The position numbers and the translations under genes are program-made. From the NCBI RefSeq assembly GCF_018139145.2, contig NC_059483.1, forward strand, positions 1,365,001 to 1,429,000: DNA of 64,000 bases, in the 5' to 3' direction. The DNA is from Gymnogyps californianus (lineage: Eukaryota; Chordata; Aves; Accipitriformes; Cathartidae). The notes under the pieces were generated by a model that saw nothing but the letters and a program-made list of their open reading frames with translations, searched no databases and was not told where the DNA came from. Shown here one piece after another: positions 13,530 to 24,543 of this stretch (within the stretch, counting starts at the first letter, position 1; each line of letters starts with the position of its first letter).

Positions 13530-14130
13530 CTAACCGAAGGAGCGAGCGCCGGGGTCAGGGCTAATCCTCGGGAACACAGAGGCCTCGGAGTCTGAAAGTG
13601 CATTTGATTGCTTCAAAGGCAGCTCTTGAAATAAAAAAAAGAGCCCTCCTCCACCCCCTCCCCTGTCTTTAAATGCATTTTTCAGACTCGCTGCCGCAGT
13701 TGCTGCCCCCAGCAACTCTGCTGCAGCCCGGGGGGAGACACACGGAGCGTGCTCCCAGTGCCCGTGCGTGGGGAGGGATGCTGGGAGGGAGGGATGGAGG
13801 GATGCCGGGAGGGATGAAGGGAGGGGTGCCCTGCTGTCCTGCGGCCCCTCCCAACCCAAAGTGGTGGGACAAATCCCCAGGTTTTCATAGCTTTTAGTCA
13901 TTTCCTGGGCAAAATGGCTAATACCACCTGCTCCTGTAACGCACAGCGGGATCTGAATTTGTGCCGCCGTAGCCTGGGGTCTGTCCCGGTGGCCCCAGGC
14001 CCTGGGCTCCCCTCTCTGCCCGCTGCCCCGGGGCCGGCAGCCCCTCGCCCGCTGCCCCGACGGAGGGCATGTGTGCAGGGGGACACGAGGAGCTGCTTTA
14101 ATGGCCTGGGCCGTGCTGGCACTGGGGGGT
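13530..14130. other. GC/CpG-rich block, CpG-island-like
   Basis: One of the densest CG stretches of the window, with the G-run tract inside it. It could be a regulatory or orphan CpG island; no gene start was seen beside it. Confidence 0.5.
13770..13827 (+). repeat. GGGAT-type G-run tract, possible G-quadruplex
   Basis: About ten runs of three or more G within 58 bases, in degenerate GGGAGGGAT units. It meets the simple four-G-run rule many times over, so a plus-strand G-quadruplex is plausible. It lies in a CpG-rich block. Confidence 0.75.
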
Positions 14131-14149
14131 TTTGCTTCTGATTGTGGAG

Positions 14150-14400
14150 CTCGTGTCAGTTCAAGCTTCCTTCATCTCAGCTGCCTTCCCCTAATCCAAT
14201 TACATCCGATATGTCACTTGTACCATTTTGAAATTACCTCTATGTCCTCCCCAGACTTAACTAACCAGTAATGGATCATAATTTTATTGTACTTTGGGCC
14301 ATAAAAGTGTATTGTATCTTGCCATGAAATATCTTTATAAGCCTCAGCAGCTGTTTTGTATCCCCTTTTTGCTTTATTTTATTTCATTTCAGCAGCAATC
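14150..14400. other. Candidate conserved non-coding element
   Basis: AT-rich, non-repetitive, free of simple repeats, with AATTAC-, CCATTT- and TAATGGAT-type motifs beside a CpG-rich block. The call rests on texture only; conservation was not measured. Confidence 0.25.
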
Positions 14401-17400
14401 CATACAGAACGGGCACACCGAGGAGGCAGCACAAAGCTGTGTTATCTTTCACCGGAAAATATTTCTTAACTAATAATTTGATTCCTCCTAGAATTGTAAA
14501 GCAATAACAGAAATTAAAACAAAAGCCTGATTAATTAGAGGATAAATGGCAGCATGCCCCAGTGCAGAGCTGCGAGCAGGCAGCGCCTGCCCCTCTGCCG
14601 CAGGCAGCACGGGCAGGAGGAGAGGAGGAGAGGGCGGCTGACAACCTGCACGGAACAGGGCGGTTCGGTCAGTACGGGCGCTGTAGCCTGTTCTTTTTTC
14701 TTTAAGTGTACCTTAAAACTAATTTTAAGACTTTCCCTTTTCCTAACTTGCTGCCGAGTGTATCATCTCCTCTGTTGCTCATTTAAAGCGGTCTTCCCAA
14801 ACTCAAATTTCTAGATTTATATGTAAATGCACTGTAGATCAATTAAAAGATAAACCCAACTTTTATGTGGGAATATAGAAGGAATAAGCTCAATAAAATG
14901 TAATCCTCATATCCCGATCTCTGTATACAGTGATCAGAAAGCAATTAATCAGATTATTTTTTATCCCCCAATAATTATTTTCCACTTTGTGGTCATTTTT
15001 TTGTCTATCATTTATAGCTATAGAATATTTTTATAACAAAAAAGATAAGCTCTGCGTAGAGGATCTGTTTTGATCAAAGAGACAGCCTAATGAATCATGC
15101 TAGGAAATACAACCCAGGGTGACCCTTGTGTGAAAAATACTGTCATCAACACGATGATTTCTATCTGTATTTTGCAGAAAAATCCTGCTTTGGGAAGGCA
15201 CCAGGTCCGCTGGGCTGAAGAGAGGGGCCGAAGTGAAGCGCTGGCAGAGAAGGAGCGGAGGCGGGATGCTGCCCGGAGCTGGGCTGCCTCAGCCCCGCCG
15301 AGGGTCTGGTGAGAGGGAAGGACTTGCAGACGCCTAGGTGTTATTTATTAATAGCTATGGTTATTGTTTGTCCAGGCAGCGCCGGATTCATAACGAAGCG
15401 GGTTGCAGCCGGTGAGGGTGTCAGAAGTTACAGCGGCTTGTATCCCGAGTGGAGCTGGGCGCCGTCTGCCTGTCCTGCGGGGCTGGGGACCCTCTGCCGC
15501 TCCCCAAAACCCCGCGACGGGCATTGCTGTCTGCGGAGCCAGCTGGGAGCCCCGTGTGCGGGGTAGGTCAGACTCAGGGCTGAGCCAGCGTCCGCGCCGT
15601 TTGGGTGGGTGTGATGTGTTTAAAATACGCTGACGGGTAAGCGAGGTGAGGGTGCTTAGCAGAAGATAATGGTGGTCAGCGTTAATACAGTAACTAAACT
15701 GCGAACTGCTGGATGCGACCCACCATGTCTCTTACCATAAACCAACTTTTGATTCCGTATCTTATCATAATTCTCATATATGAAAGGCTCTGAACATGGG
15801 GACGGGGGACTTGATTTACAGTTATTAGGACGCTTGGCCTGTAGCCAGTAAATTGCCTTTGCTTTTCAGGGGTGGTGTTGGTTTGTGCTGTACTGAAATA
15901 ACACTGGAAATCATAATAAAAAAAAAATCCATATCTCATCACAGTATAATCACACAAGCTACCTTTTCTTCTGATGAACAGTCCTACAGGCAAGATAAAC
16001 TTTTCATTATCCTTGAACTTTACATGTGCTACATGTTTCAGAATTTAACTGTGGCTGAGAGATGCATACGCAGCCTAATCTTGGCTTTTTGTAAGTGCCG
16101 AGGAGATTTAATACCATAGCACAAGAGGTCACTTCGGTCTGCCACGTTGACTCCCATTAGGGAAGCCAGCATATTTTAAAAATAATATAAGCATAAGCGT
16201 CTGCCATACTTGAAAATAAGATGCTGGCTCTCCAGGTAATTAGGAGACCTTAAAAAAGAAAAAAAAAGTGCCTAAGTCTACTTCCAGGTGGCTGTATACC
16301 CAGCTGCGAGGAACAGGTAAGGAGGGTTGATAGGTGCAGCTTTACTTCCCTTGTGATGTAGGAAATCAATGGAGAAGAGAAAGACACAGTGTATAAATTA
16401 AAAATAAGCAGCAGCAGCAGCAGCAGCAGCGAAGAAAAGGCTGGTAAGCCAACATTTCCTGGGAGGACAGAGAAGAAAAGAGAAACTCACTTGGCTGCTA
16501 CTTAATTTAGACATGCTTAGGGACTTCTCTCATATACACTTAGATTTTCGTGACTGTTTGCTGGAGAATTTTTGAGAGGTTCTTGCCGAGTTGCCATGGC
16601 AATGTCTGTACTGCAAACGCTGCATCCGCTGCCCGGACGGTGCAGCCGCCTTCCCGGAGAAACAGAAATACACTCGGATTTTTTTTTATTCTATTTTGTA
16701 GCTTTAAGGGTTGAAAATATTTGATAGTTCTGACTCTCAGCCCAGTGTGGTTTCCAGGTGGTTTATAGACTCCTCTGCAGCAGTCGCCTTCTGTACAGGG
16801 CAATACAGCTGCTGGAGGGGGAGCAGGACTCGCCTCATACCCCATGCACCTGAGCCTGGCAAAGGGAGAAGAATAATAGTGACCTGTTGAAGGAAATTTT
16901 CAGTGTGAAAGCTGAAATGGCATTCATTTTATAACCCTAATGACAAGCATTTGTGGGGAATCAAAGGATTATATAGGCTTTTTCTTTTGCTTCTTTAAAG
17001 CAGGGGGCACAGAGATGCTGTGTAATTTTTCATGTGCTCCGCAGAAGAGCAGACGTGGCCAGCCGGGTGCTTGTGCTCCGCATCCATTTCTCAGGTGCTG
17101 TGCTGTGCCAAGCAGGGACGTTCCTGGGCCTGAGCAAAAGGTGGTATGGACACACAACGTGAGACTGAAACCCGTGACATCTCGAGAAACGGCATTTGCA
17201 GGGGTGTTCCCAAGAGGAGCAAGGGGCAGGGTGCCAGCAGCGGGTACCTGCCGGCGCAGAGCCTGCAGGCAGTCAGCAAAGGCCTTTATCTCTGCGCAGT
17301 CTGGCTATCAGGTCTGGAGCTGGTCAGGGTCGAGAGGAGAAACGTGGCTGGGTTGGTCTCGGCCCCCCGGCTCCAGAGGGAACGGCCAGGGAGAGCTGGT

Positions 17401-20400
17401 GACTAACGCGTGGCCGTTGTGTCCTTTGCAGAACCACTGAGGCTGCTGGAAGGACTCCGACCGATGCCATTAGACTTTGGGTAAGGCTCTGAGTTACTAA
17501 ATCATCACAGTTTCCCTTCCCTTCTCTGTAAAATAGACAAATACACCAGGAGGGTTAAGTCCAAGATGTCCAAATTCTCATTTAATAGTAGCTGCAGGAG
17601 CAATCCCACAAATTCCCCAAACCTGCTGTTGTTTAGATGTTAGACTACAAGAACTGCATCGGCTGCAGGCCACTGGCATGACTGAAATGTTCCTCTTGGC
17701 TTCAAAGGTGTTGAATGGAGCTTTTGATCCCCACTCGTGATTTTTATTTCAGTTTTCAAAAAAGTTCACTTCAGCTATTTATTTTAACACTGAGAAAATG
17801 GATAAATGTTAATTTTAAATTTCTTTTTATCTACTTCAAAAGGAATTTTTTAGTGCTTTATTTTTAAAATGTGAAGTTTGTGGAACTTGTAAATAATTTT
17901 TTGTGGTGGTCTTTAAAAATAGGTTTTTGCTTTATTTTTTCAAATCACCACATACATTTCTTGTATTGATGTGCAAGGAAAACCCAAACCCCTATTTCTG
18001 AGGAGTTGTTTTGGAACTTAATAAAACCACATACATCAAACAACTACAGATGGTGGTTCATTTGCTTTACTTTTATTCCATATCAATCAAACCCACCGAA
18101 GTATCTTGGGTATTAGGAACACAGCATGTTCAACTGTAGAAACACATTTTCAATTATATCATGGCTATTGATCAAAACTCAGTAAGCTGTATCTCAGAAG
18201 ATATTAAGAGTTCAATCTGAAGATCAATCAATTTTCTTAATCTTAATTGCTCACTGTAGCAAAGGGGTTCACTTTGAGCGAACTACAGACGTTGGACTAA
18301 ACCCGGCAGAAGTACTGCAGACCGGGGTGTGGAGAGCAGACAAGCTCAGGAGAGCGTGTGTGCCAAAAAGCTACCGTTTTATCCAGTTCTGTTGGTTGGC
18401 CATCCTACAAAATGTACCCCTTGATGTGAGATTGCCTTCAAAGCGGAGCTGGGCAGGCGCTGCTGTGGGTGCTGGAGCTGCGTGAGGCTTAGCACAGGCA
18501 ACCGAGCTGTCCCTTGAGGTGCGCCCTGTCCTTATCGGTCTGCTGATGGGTTAATTTTTGTTGTGAACTGCAGTGATGTGTTTGTCACTGACATTTTGGC
18601 AAGGAGCATATCTCTCTGAAGGTGTTTACAAAAGCAAGTGTAACTCCGGAGATGCTCCAGATTGCTTAAGAGTTGTGCTAATGCATATCAACATTTTTAG
18701 CTTAATCTTTATTCAGGCCTTAGCCAATAACTTACCCACTTGAGTCACAACTTGCATTTTTATTTTAACCGTGAAGCATCAAGAAAGGCACTTGAATCAT
18801 TGATTCCTCTAGAATTGTCTTCAGACGGTATGGCATATTCAAAGCTCCGAGTGGATGAATGTGCTGTGGGATGGGGTTGTTGGCCCCATCCATCACATGT
18901 CTTTGCAAGGCTCACTTGGTCCTGCTGCACGCGTTGTGGCGGATAAAGCCAGTAAAACTGAATGTCAGAGACGTCTCTTTGTAGAAGAGAAATTTGCAGC
19001 ATTCAGGGAAAGTGTACGTCGTTGGTCCTTTAGGATCAGAAGGATTTCAGAAAGGGCCTCTTTGATCATTGAATAGTTTTTTGGGCAGCCATAGCAGACA
19101 GACATAAACTTCTGCAAAATCTGGTTGGTTTTGCTCTGTCTGTAAGAGCGTTCCAGTCCCACCCGGGAGCTCCTGCTCTGAGTTGGTGCTGGGCAGTTTT
19201 CTCTGTGCCCGTGCCTCTTGCTGCTTTGCTCACAGCAGTGGAAGCTGTCAACCAGAGCAAGACAAAGTTGTGCTGCGGCAGCTTTTGAGTTCTGGCTTGT
19301 CTGCATGGTGACCTGGAGGGCAGCCGCAGTCGGCCTGAAGGCCTCCGTAAGGGAACAGCTATACACGTTGCATATAACAGAACTGTCCGTTTGCGGCCTC
19401 CAGCCTTTTCCGCATTAGCGTTCTGCAGCGGTGCGGGGGCATTGCTTCACTCCCCTTCTCAAGCAGTTTGGTTTAGAGCTCATTGGTATTCCCAGTGACG
19501 GCGGTAGGAAAACTTTCATTTATCATGAGTTGTGCCTCTAATGAAATATCCATTTCCCAAATCAACCGCTCAAATTTCCTGTCACTTGAATGACTTGATA
19601 TAGCATTGGAAGTATTGCCTTCGAGTGCTAACAACCGCTGAGCACTAATGCACAGAGGAAAGGCTCTGAGCCTCTAAAAGCTGAGTTTTCTTGCCAAAAC
19701 AAAGTATGCGACAGGCGGGAAGAGTTTTTCTAAGATCTATGCCCTCTTAATGGTGTCGCATCTATGACTGTGCTTCTATATTAGTACTCTCCTGCCATAA
19801 TTTTTACTTAAATGAGCTCTAAGTACGGAAAGTGCAACTCTAGCTCATGCTGTTGATGAAAGGAGTCCTTTCCACCTTGCCTCCTGGCTTTTCCACCCCT
19901 GGGCTGCCTATCCCTGCCCTTTCCCCTATGCTGACATTAATCTTCTTTTGCTCTGCTTGTTTGTACTCTCTGGTTTCCCCTCTGCCCGCTGTCTTCTGTG
20001 CTACCAAAGCCAGAGCCTTCTAACGAGCGATAAGTAGCATTAACCACTCTCGTGGTCACGGGCTTATTTCATTGACTTCACAGAGCTATTGTATTGGCAG
20101 TGTTCTCGTAAAACCCTATGAAATGATGTGTCATCCTTCTGACTTCTAAAATGCGGTATTTTCAGGATTTTGTTTAAAATGTGGAGTTTTAAGCCAAGAC
20201 TCATTCTATTTGGCAGTTAGTTTAATTACATCTGAGCTCGCTTTAGACGGCGTTTGCAGCTTCTGCCGTCACAGGCAGGGCTGGGCCGGCCGCGCTGGCA
20301 ATGAGCTGGGAACAGCGTTAGGGCATTGGCTGTGGTCCAGGAAAACCTCTGGCAACAGACATTAAAGAACATGTTTTGTAAGAGCAGTATCGGTTCACGA

Positions 20401-21969
20401 TGAGGATGCAAAGCCTGACAAAGCGTGCCGAGCAAGCTACGGAAATCAAAAATCGTGTAAGATGCATTCGCTTTGGAGGCATTGGAAAAAATAGAAGAGA
20501 TACTTGTAAAGGTTGATTTTTAAATGATGGAGGAGGAGAGGAAGAATAGAAAGCTTTACCTTGAAGAGATAGGTAAGAGAAACAGGCGAGGAACCGCCAT
20601 GTTGCCTTGTGGTTCCTAGCAGTGATAATATTACTAAGAATATGAAAAAATAATTAATGATTATGGTGTGAAGAAGGGCAAAAATTAAAGACATTTTTTC
20701 TATGATGTTATATTCTGTATTCTATTTAAAAATAAATAATTTACTGTTTGTGATTTATGTTGTTAATTTAAGTTACATTTTTCTTGATTATGAGACTGCA
20801 GTAGATTATCATGTTTGCAGTGCCAAAGGCTGTGTTATGTCTTTTATAGAAGACAAAGTCCTGGCCTATGTGTTTTGTGATTCAAGTTTCAAATTAAATT
20901 ATTCACCTCTGCCTCTGTGGTTTTGTACCCTGTTCAAGATATGTGCTAGCAGTGCATTCTTGTATGCCAAGAAGATGTTTTGGTTTTTTATCTTTATGAA
21001 TGACCACATTATTTATTTGGAATACACGGAACGCCAACAAGTACTCATGCAAGCAGCAAGCAAAACCTCACAGCAAACAATGTGACACTAATCTGTTGTT
21101 TGTGCTAAAATACAGAAAGGAAATTACTGCTTGGCTGTCATGAAGCTCATAAAGGAAAAAAAGAAAAATGCCACCGAAAAAGAATAAGCTTCAAAAGAAA
21201 GTTCCATTATCAGTTTGTTTCATGCCTTGTAGCTCCAGCTGCAAACAATCCCTTTCATAAATACACCCTCAAGATAAATGGCAGCACAATTGTGGTGGTA
21301 TCGGTGAGATAAAACCACAACTCTTCTCCGTTTGGGGGAGGGAAGATCTGCTGAGACTACTGCTTTATTTTGTTGCATCTCATCACCGTCTTGGGGGAGA
21401 AAATGAATATGTATCGTCTGTTATCTTGTCATTTTTGAGCCAAACATCTTAAAATACATTTTCTGTGAAATAACCCTAGGGATTTCAAGACCGGGATAAA
21501 TTATTAGAGCAATTTGAGCTCGGAGTCCCTGTACTTGCTTTAAACATGGCAAAAGCTCTTCCTAGTATATGAGGCTTACTTTTGCTTAGTAACCAAAGAA
21601 AAGAAAAAAAAGAGAACAACACAAAAAACAAAGCATACTTAGCCTCGGTGCTTCTGCCAAACCAGGTAACTACTTAAACTTAAAATGCACAAGCTGATGA
21701 GAGCATTTGGTAAAGCTCTCCGAGGGCTTGAACTGCAGAATGAGTAGGTGTGGTGGACAGATCAGGTGTCGAATGCCCTTTCAGATTGCAACACTAATCC
21801 TCTATTTAATAATTTGCTCTGGAATTTGGTAGTGCTTTCTCTGGTTTATGTTTTCCTTAGGCTCAGTAATAACTTTACAAGAACATGTCTCGCTGGGAAT
21901 GCCCGGGGAGAGGCAGCAAATGCCCTTGCCTGGCTGAAGGATCCCCTGGCCGTCTCCAGCAAGCGATGC
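14401..21969. other. Non-coding sequence, no gene seen
   Basis: Contains the (AGC)8 run and a GC-rich patch at 15.2-15.6 kb. A weak hairpin with AGCCAGCAT arms lies at 16164-16229. The 166-codon plus frame at 16940-17440 lacks recognisable features. Confidence 0.6.
16407..16430 (+). repeat. Microsatellite (AGC)8
   Basis: Eight uninterrupted AGC units. No open frame of note runs through it. Confidence 0.95.
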
Positions 21970-22515
21970 TGGGTGCAGCGCCTGTGCAGCACCGCGCAGC
22001 AGAGCAGCAGTGCCCATGCAGCACCGCGCAGCAGTGCCTGTGCAGCACCACGCAGCAGAGCAGCACAGGCTGTGCAGCACCACGCAGCAGTGCCTGTGCA
22101 GCACCATGCAGCACCACGCAGCAGTGCCCGTGCAGCACCGCGCAGCAGAGCAGCATGGGCTGTGCAGCACTGCGCAGCAGTGCCTGTGCAGCACCATGCA
22201 GCACCACGCAGCAGTGCCCGTGCAGCACCGCGCAGCAGAGCAGCATGGGCTGTGCAGCACCACGCAGCAGTGCCTGTGCAGCACCATGCAGCAGAGCAGC
22301 AGTGCCCGTGCAGCACTGCGCAGCAGTGCCCACGCAGCACCACGCAGCAGAGCAGCAGTGCCGGTGCAGCACCACGCAGCAGTGCCCGTGCAGCTCCGCG
22401 CAGCAGAGCAGCAGTGCCCACGCAGCACCGCGCAGCAGTGCCCGTGCAGCACCACGCAGCAGAGCAGCAGTGCCCACGCAGCACCGCGCAGCAGAGCAGC
22501 ACGGGCTGTGCAGCC
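21970..22515. repeat. GCA-rich minisatellite with 90-bp higher-order units
   Basis: About 545 bases made of three related blocks: a 24-base block (GCAGCACCRCGCAGCAGTGCCYGT), a 32-base block containing GCAGCAGAGCAGCA, and a 10-base GCAGCACCAT. GCACCATGCAG recurs at 22101, 22191 and 22281, giving an exact 90-base higher-order period (24+10+24+32). Five or six of the reading frames stay open through it, because the motif lacks TAA, TAG and TGA and their complements. The long frames of 200-271 codons here (for example plus-strand 21748-22563) are therefore most likely a by-product of the repeat, not genes. The GCA tracts can fold into hairpins. Confidence 0.9.
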
Positions 22516-24512
22516 GCCTGTCCCCAGCCTGCCCTGCCCAGGAGAAGTCCAGGCCCCGCTTAATTTGGCCAAGTGCTCTTCCCGGACTGGGGTTCCCAGC
22601 AGACAGCTAGGTCTCTTCTCTGATAGCTCTTGTGAATATATAATAACTATCTGACTTTAACAAGATCACCACCCTGCCCCTGGAGTCGGTTCGCTATGAA
22701 ATGGCTTTACAGTATTCAAAGTGAAAGAAAATTGATAGCTTGTCCCCGCGGAGGTGCTGCTATAAATTCCATATAGCAGTATGAATCAACCCCACGACAA
22801 TAAGGTCAGTAGCCCAGCAGCCTGCCCGCTGTGTGCCTGCCTGCTCTACCCAGAGCTATTTTACCGGCAGCCCGGAGACGCTTGCATGCAGTTGGTGGCC
22901 CAGCGCGGGCAGCGCCGGGCTCCTGCGGCCCCAGGGATGCTCGCCAGCAGCTCGGCAGGGTTTGCTGACACGCCGGCAGCGAGCCCCAGCCTGCCGTCAG
23001 CAGTGCCACAGGTCCCGGGCGTCCATCCCTGGGGTGGGCCTGAAGTGGCCTGAGATCTTTTTAAATTTGATGCATGTCAGTGGCGCAAGGGGTTACGCTG
23101 GGAACTGTGTTACCTTGGTAATTCTAAAAACCCGCTTTGAAGAGATCCGTTCTTCGCCACCACGTTGTGTCCCATTGCTGAGAGATGGTTTCCAATCTGA
23201 AAGCCTGTAATGAGATAATTTGTAGTGAGCTTTAACGGGTTTCAGTCATTTGTTGGCTCACTCCCACCAGCACAGTGCTGACTCCCTGCAGCCACTTTCC
23301 CGGGTAGAATTTGGTCCTAAAAATCGGCTGGTCTTTGTAAAAGCACTGCAGTCTAAATCATGCCATATTCTCAGTGAAACATTCAGAGAGTAAATGTAGA
23401 GTCCAGGAGAGAAAAATGGTTTTCCCGATTTTCACATAGTGGAGCTGCAGCATAAAAATGCCCTGTGCTGAGGAATTCTGAAAGTAGAGCCAAAACCACC
23501 GGATTTTTTCCCAAAGTGAATTTCAGTCTCCCATATCCACAGCAAGAATAAAAGTTTAATTTCCATCAATTTAAAAGGGTTACAGCTTAGATTTGCATAG
23601 ATTGTCGTACTGCTTGGTTACACCAGCTGCAGGTTCTGGATCCCGCCTCGGTGCAGGAGGTTAGCCCGTACAGTCAACTGTAACAGCGTGAAATGGTAAA
23701 ATCTAAAAACCTGCTTTTTTTCATTTGTTTTGTCCTTACCAATGTGCATGTTTAGTATCATTTTAGGTAGAAATTACAGATTTATGAAAGGATTTATTTC
23801 TTTTTCTTCCAGTGGCAGTGAAAGAGCTAAATCTTAGCCCAGAGCCACTGCCAGGGAACTGGCCGGCCGGCGCAGGATTGAGCCACGACCCAGCCGCACA
23901 GCCTGGCTGGAGCTGGGAAATGCCTCGGCGTTCATCGCTTATGGGTACGGTACTGGCCGCTGGTTTGGGGCGAGGCTCTCTGTGTGTGCAGACTCTTTAA
24001 GACATATAAATTATATATGATGAGAGATACTAATGGTACAAGGTCCTTTGTATAGAATCTGTACATGGCATTTGAGCACAAATAGAGGCTACTTTTAAGG
24101 TGCGTTGCCAAGACAAGTGATGATGCCCCGCACGCTTGGATAGACTCGAGGAAAGTTTGAATTGCACACACAGGTCACTGTAATTTTCCTGGTTGCAATG
24201 CAGGAAATTGCATTTAAATGTAAGAAAAAAGCCTTCTCCTGTGAGGGCAGCTGAACATCAGCGTGGGCTGCCGAGGGGGCCTGTGGGGTCCCCTGCCTGG
24301 AGAGGAGGGTGCTGCACCCTTGCCTGGGCTAGGATACAACCTGACACCAGCCAAGGCCGCTGCAACCCCAGTCCGAGAGATTTGCAATGCTTTTTAAACG
24401 TGCCTAAGTGACTGATGTTTATGTATCGCCCCAGTAGCAAATGAAATGTTCTCTTAACAACTATTAAAAGTTAGTCATCAACTGTCCTTAGCTGAGATTT
24501 GCAGTTCAAAGG

Positions 24513-24543
24513 TCTTACAGTAATGGGTGACATTACTGTAAGA
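24513..24543. repeat. Perfect 13-bp-stem hairpin
   Basis: TCTTACAGTAATG and CATTACTGTAAGA are exact reverse complements separated by five bases (GGTGA). An A-run follows directly. It could be a remnant of a palindromic transposon or a cruciform-forming site. There is no GC-rich stem plus T-run of the bacterial terminator type. Confidence 0.8.

Noticed and set aside
16164..16229. Hairpin with AGCCAGCAT / ATGCTGGCT arms as a microRNA precursor
   Set aside because: Only nine perfect pairs at the base, then bulges and an AT-rich loop; too weak for a miRNA call and no known seed sequence seen.
16940..17440. 166-codon plus-strand frame
   Set aside because: Length within chance expectation and the translation has no recognisable feature.
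21748..22563. 271-codon plus-strand frame and several others of 200-256 codons on both strands
   Set aside because: They exist because the minisatellite motif lacks stop codons in almost every frame; the translations are low-complexity and no splice or start context supports them.
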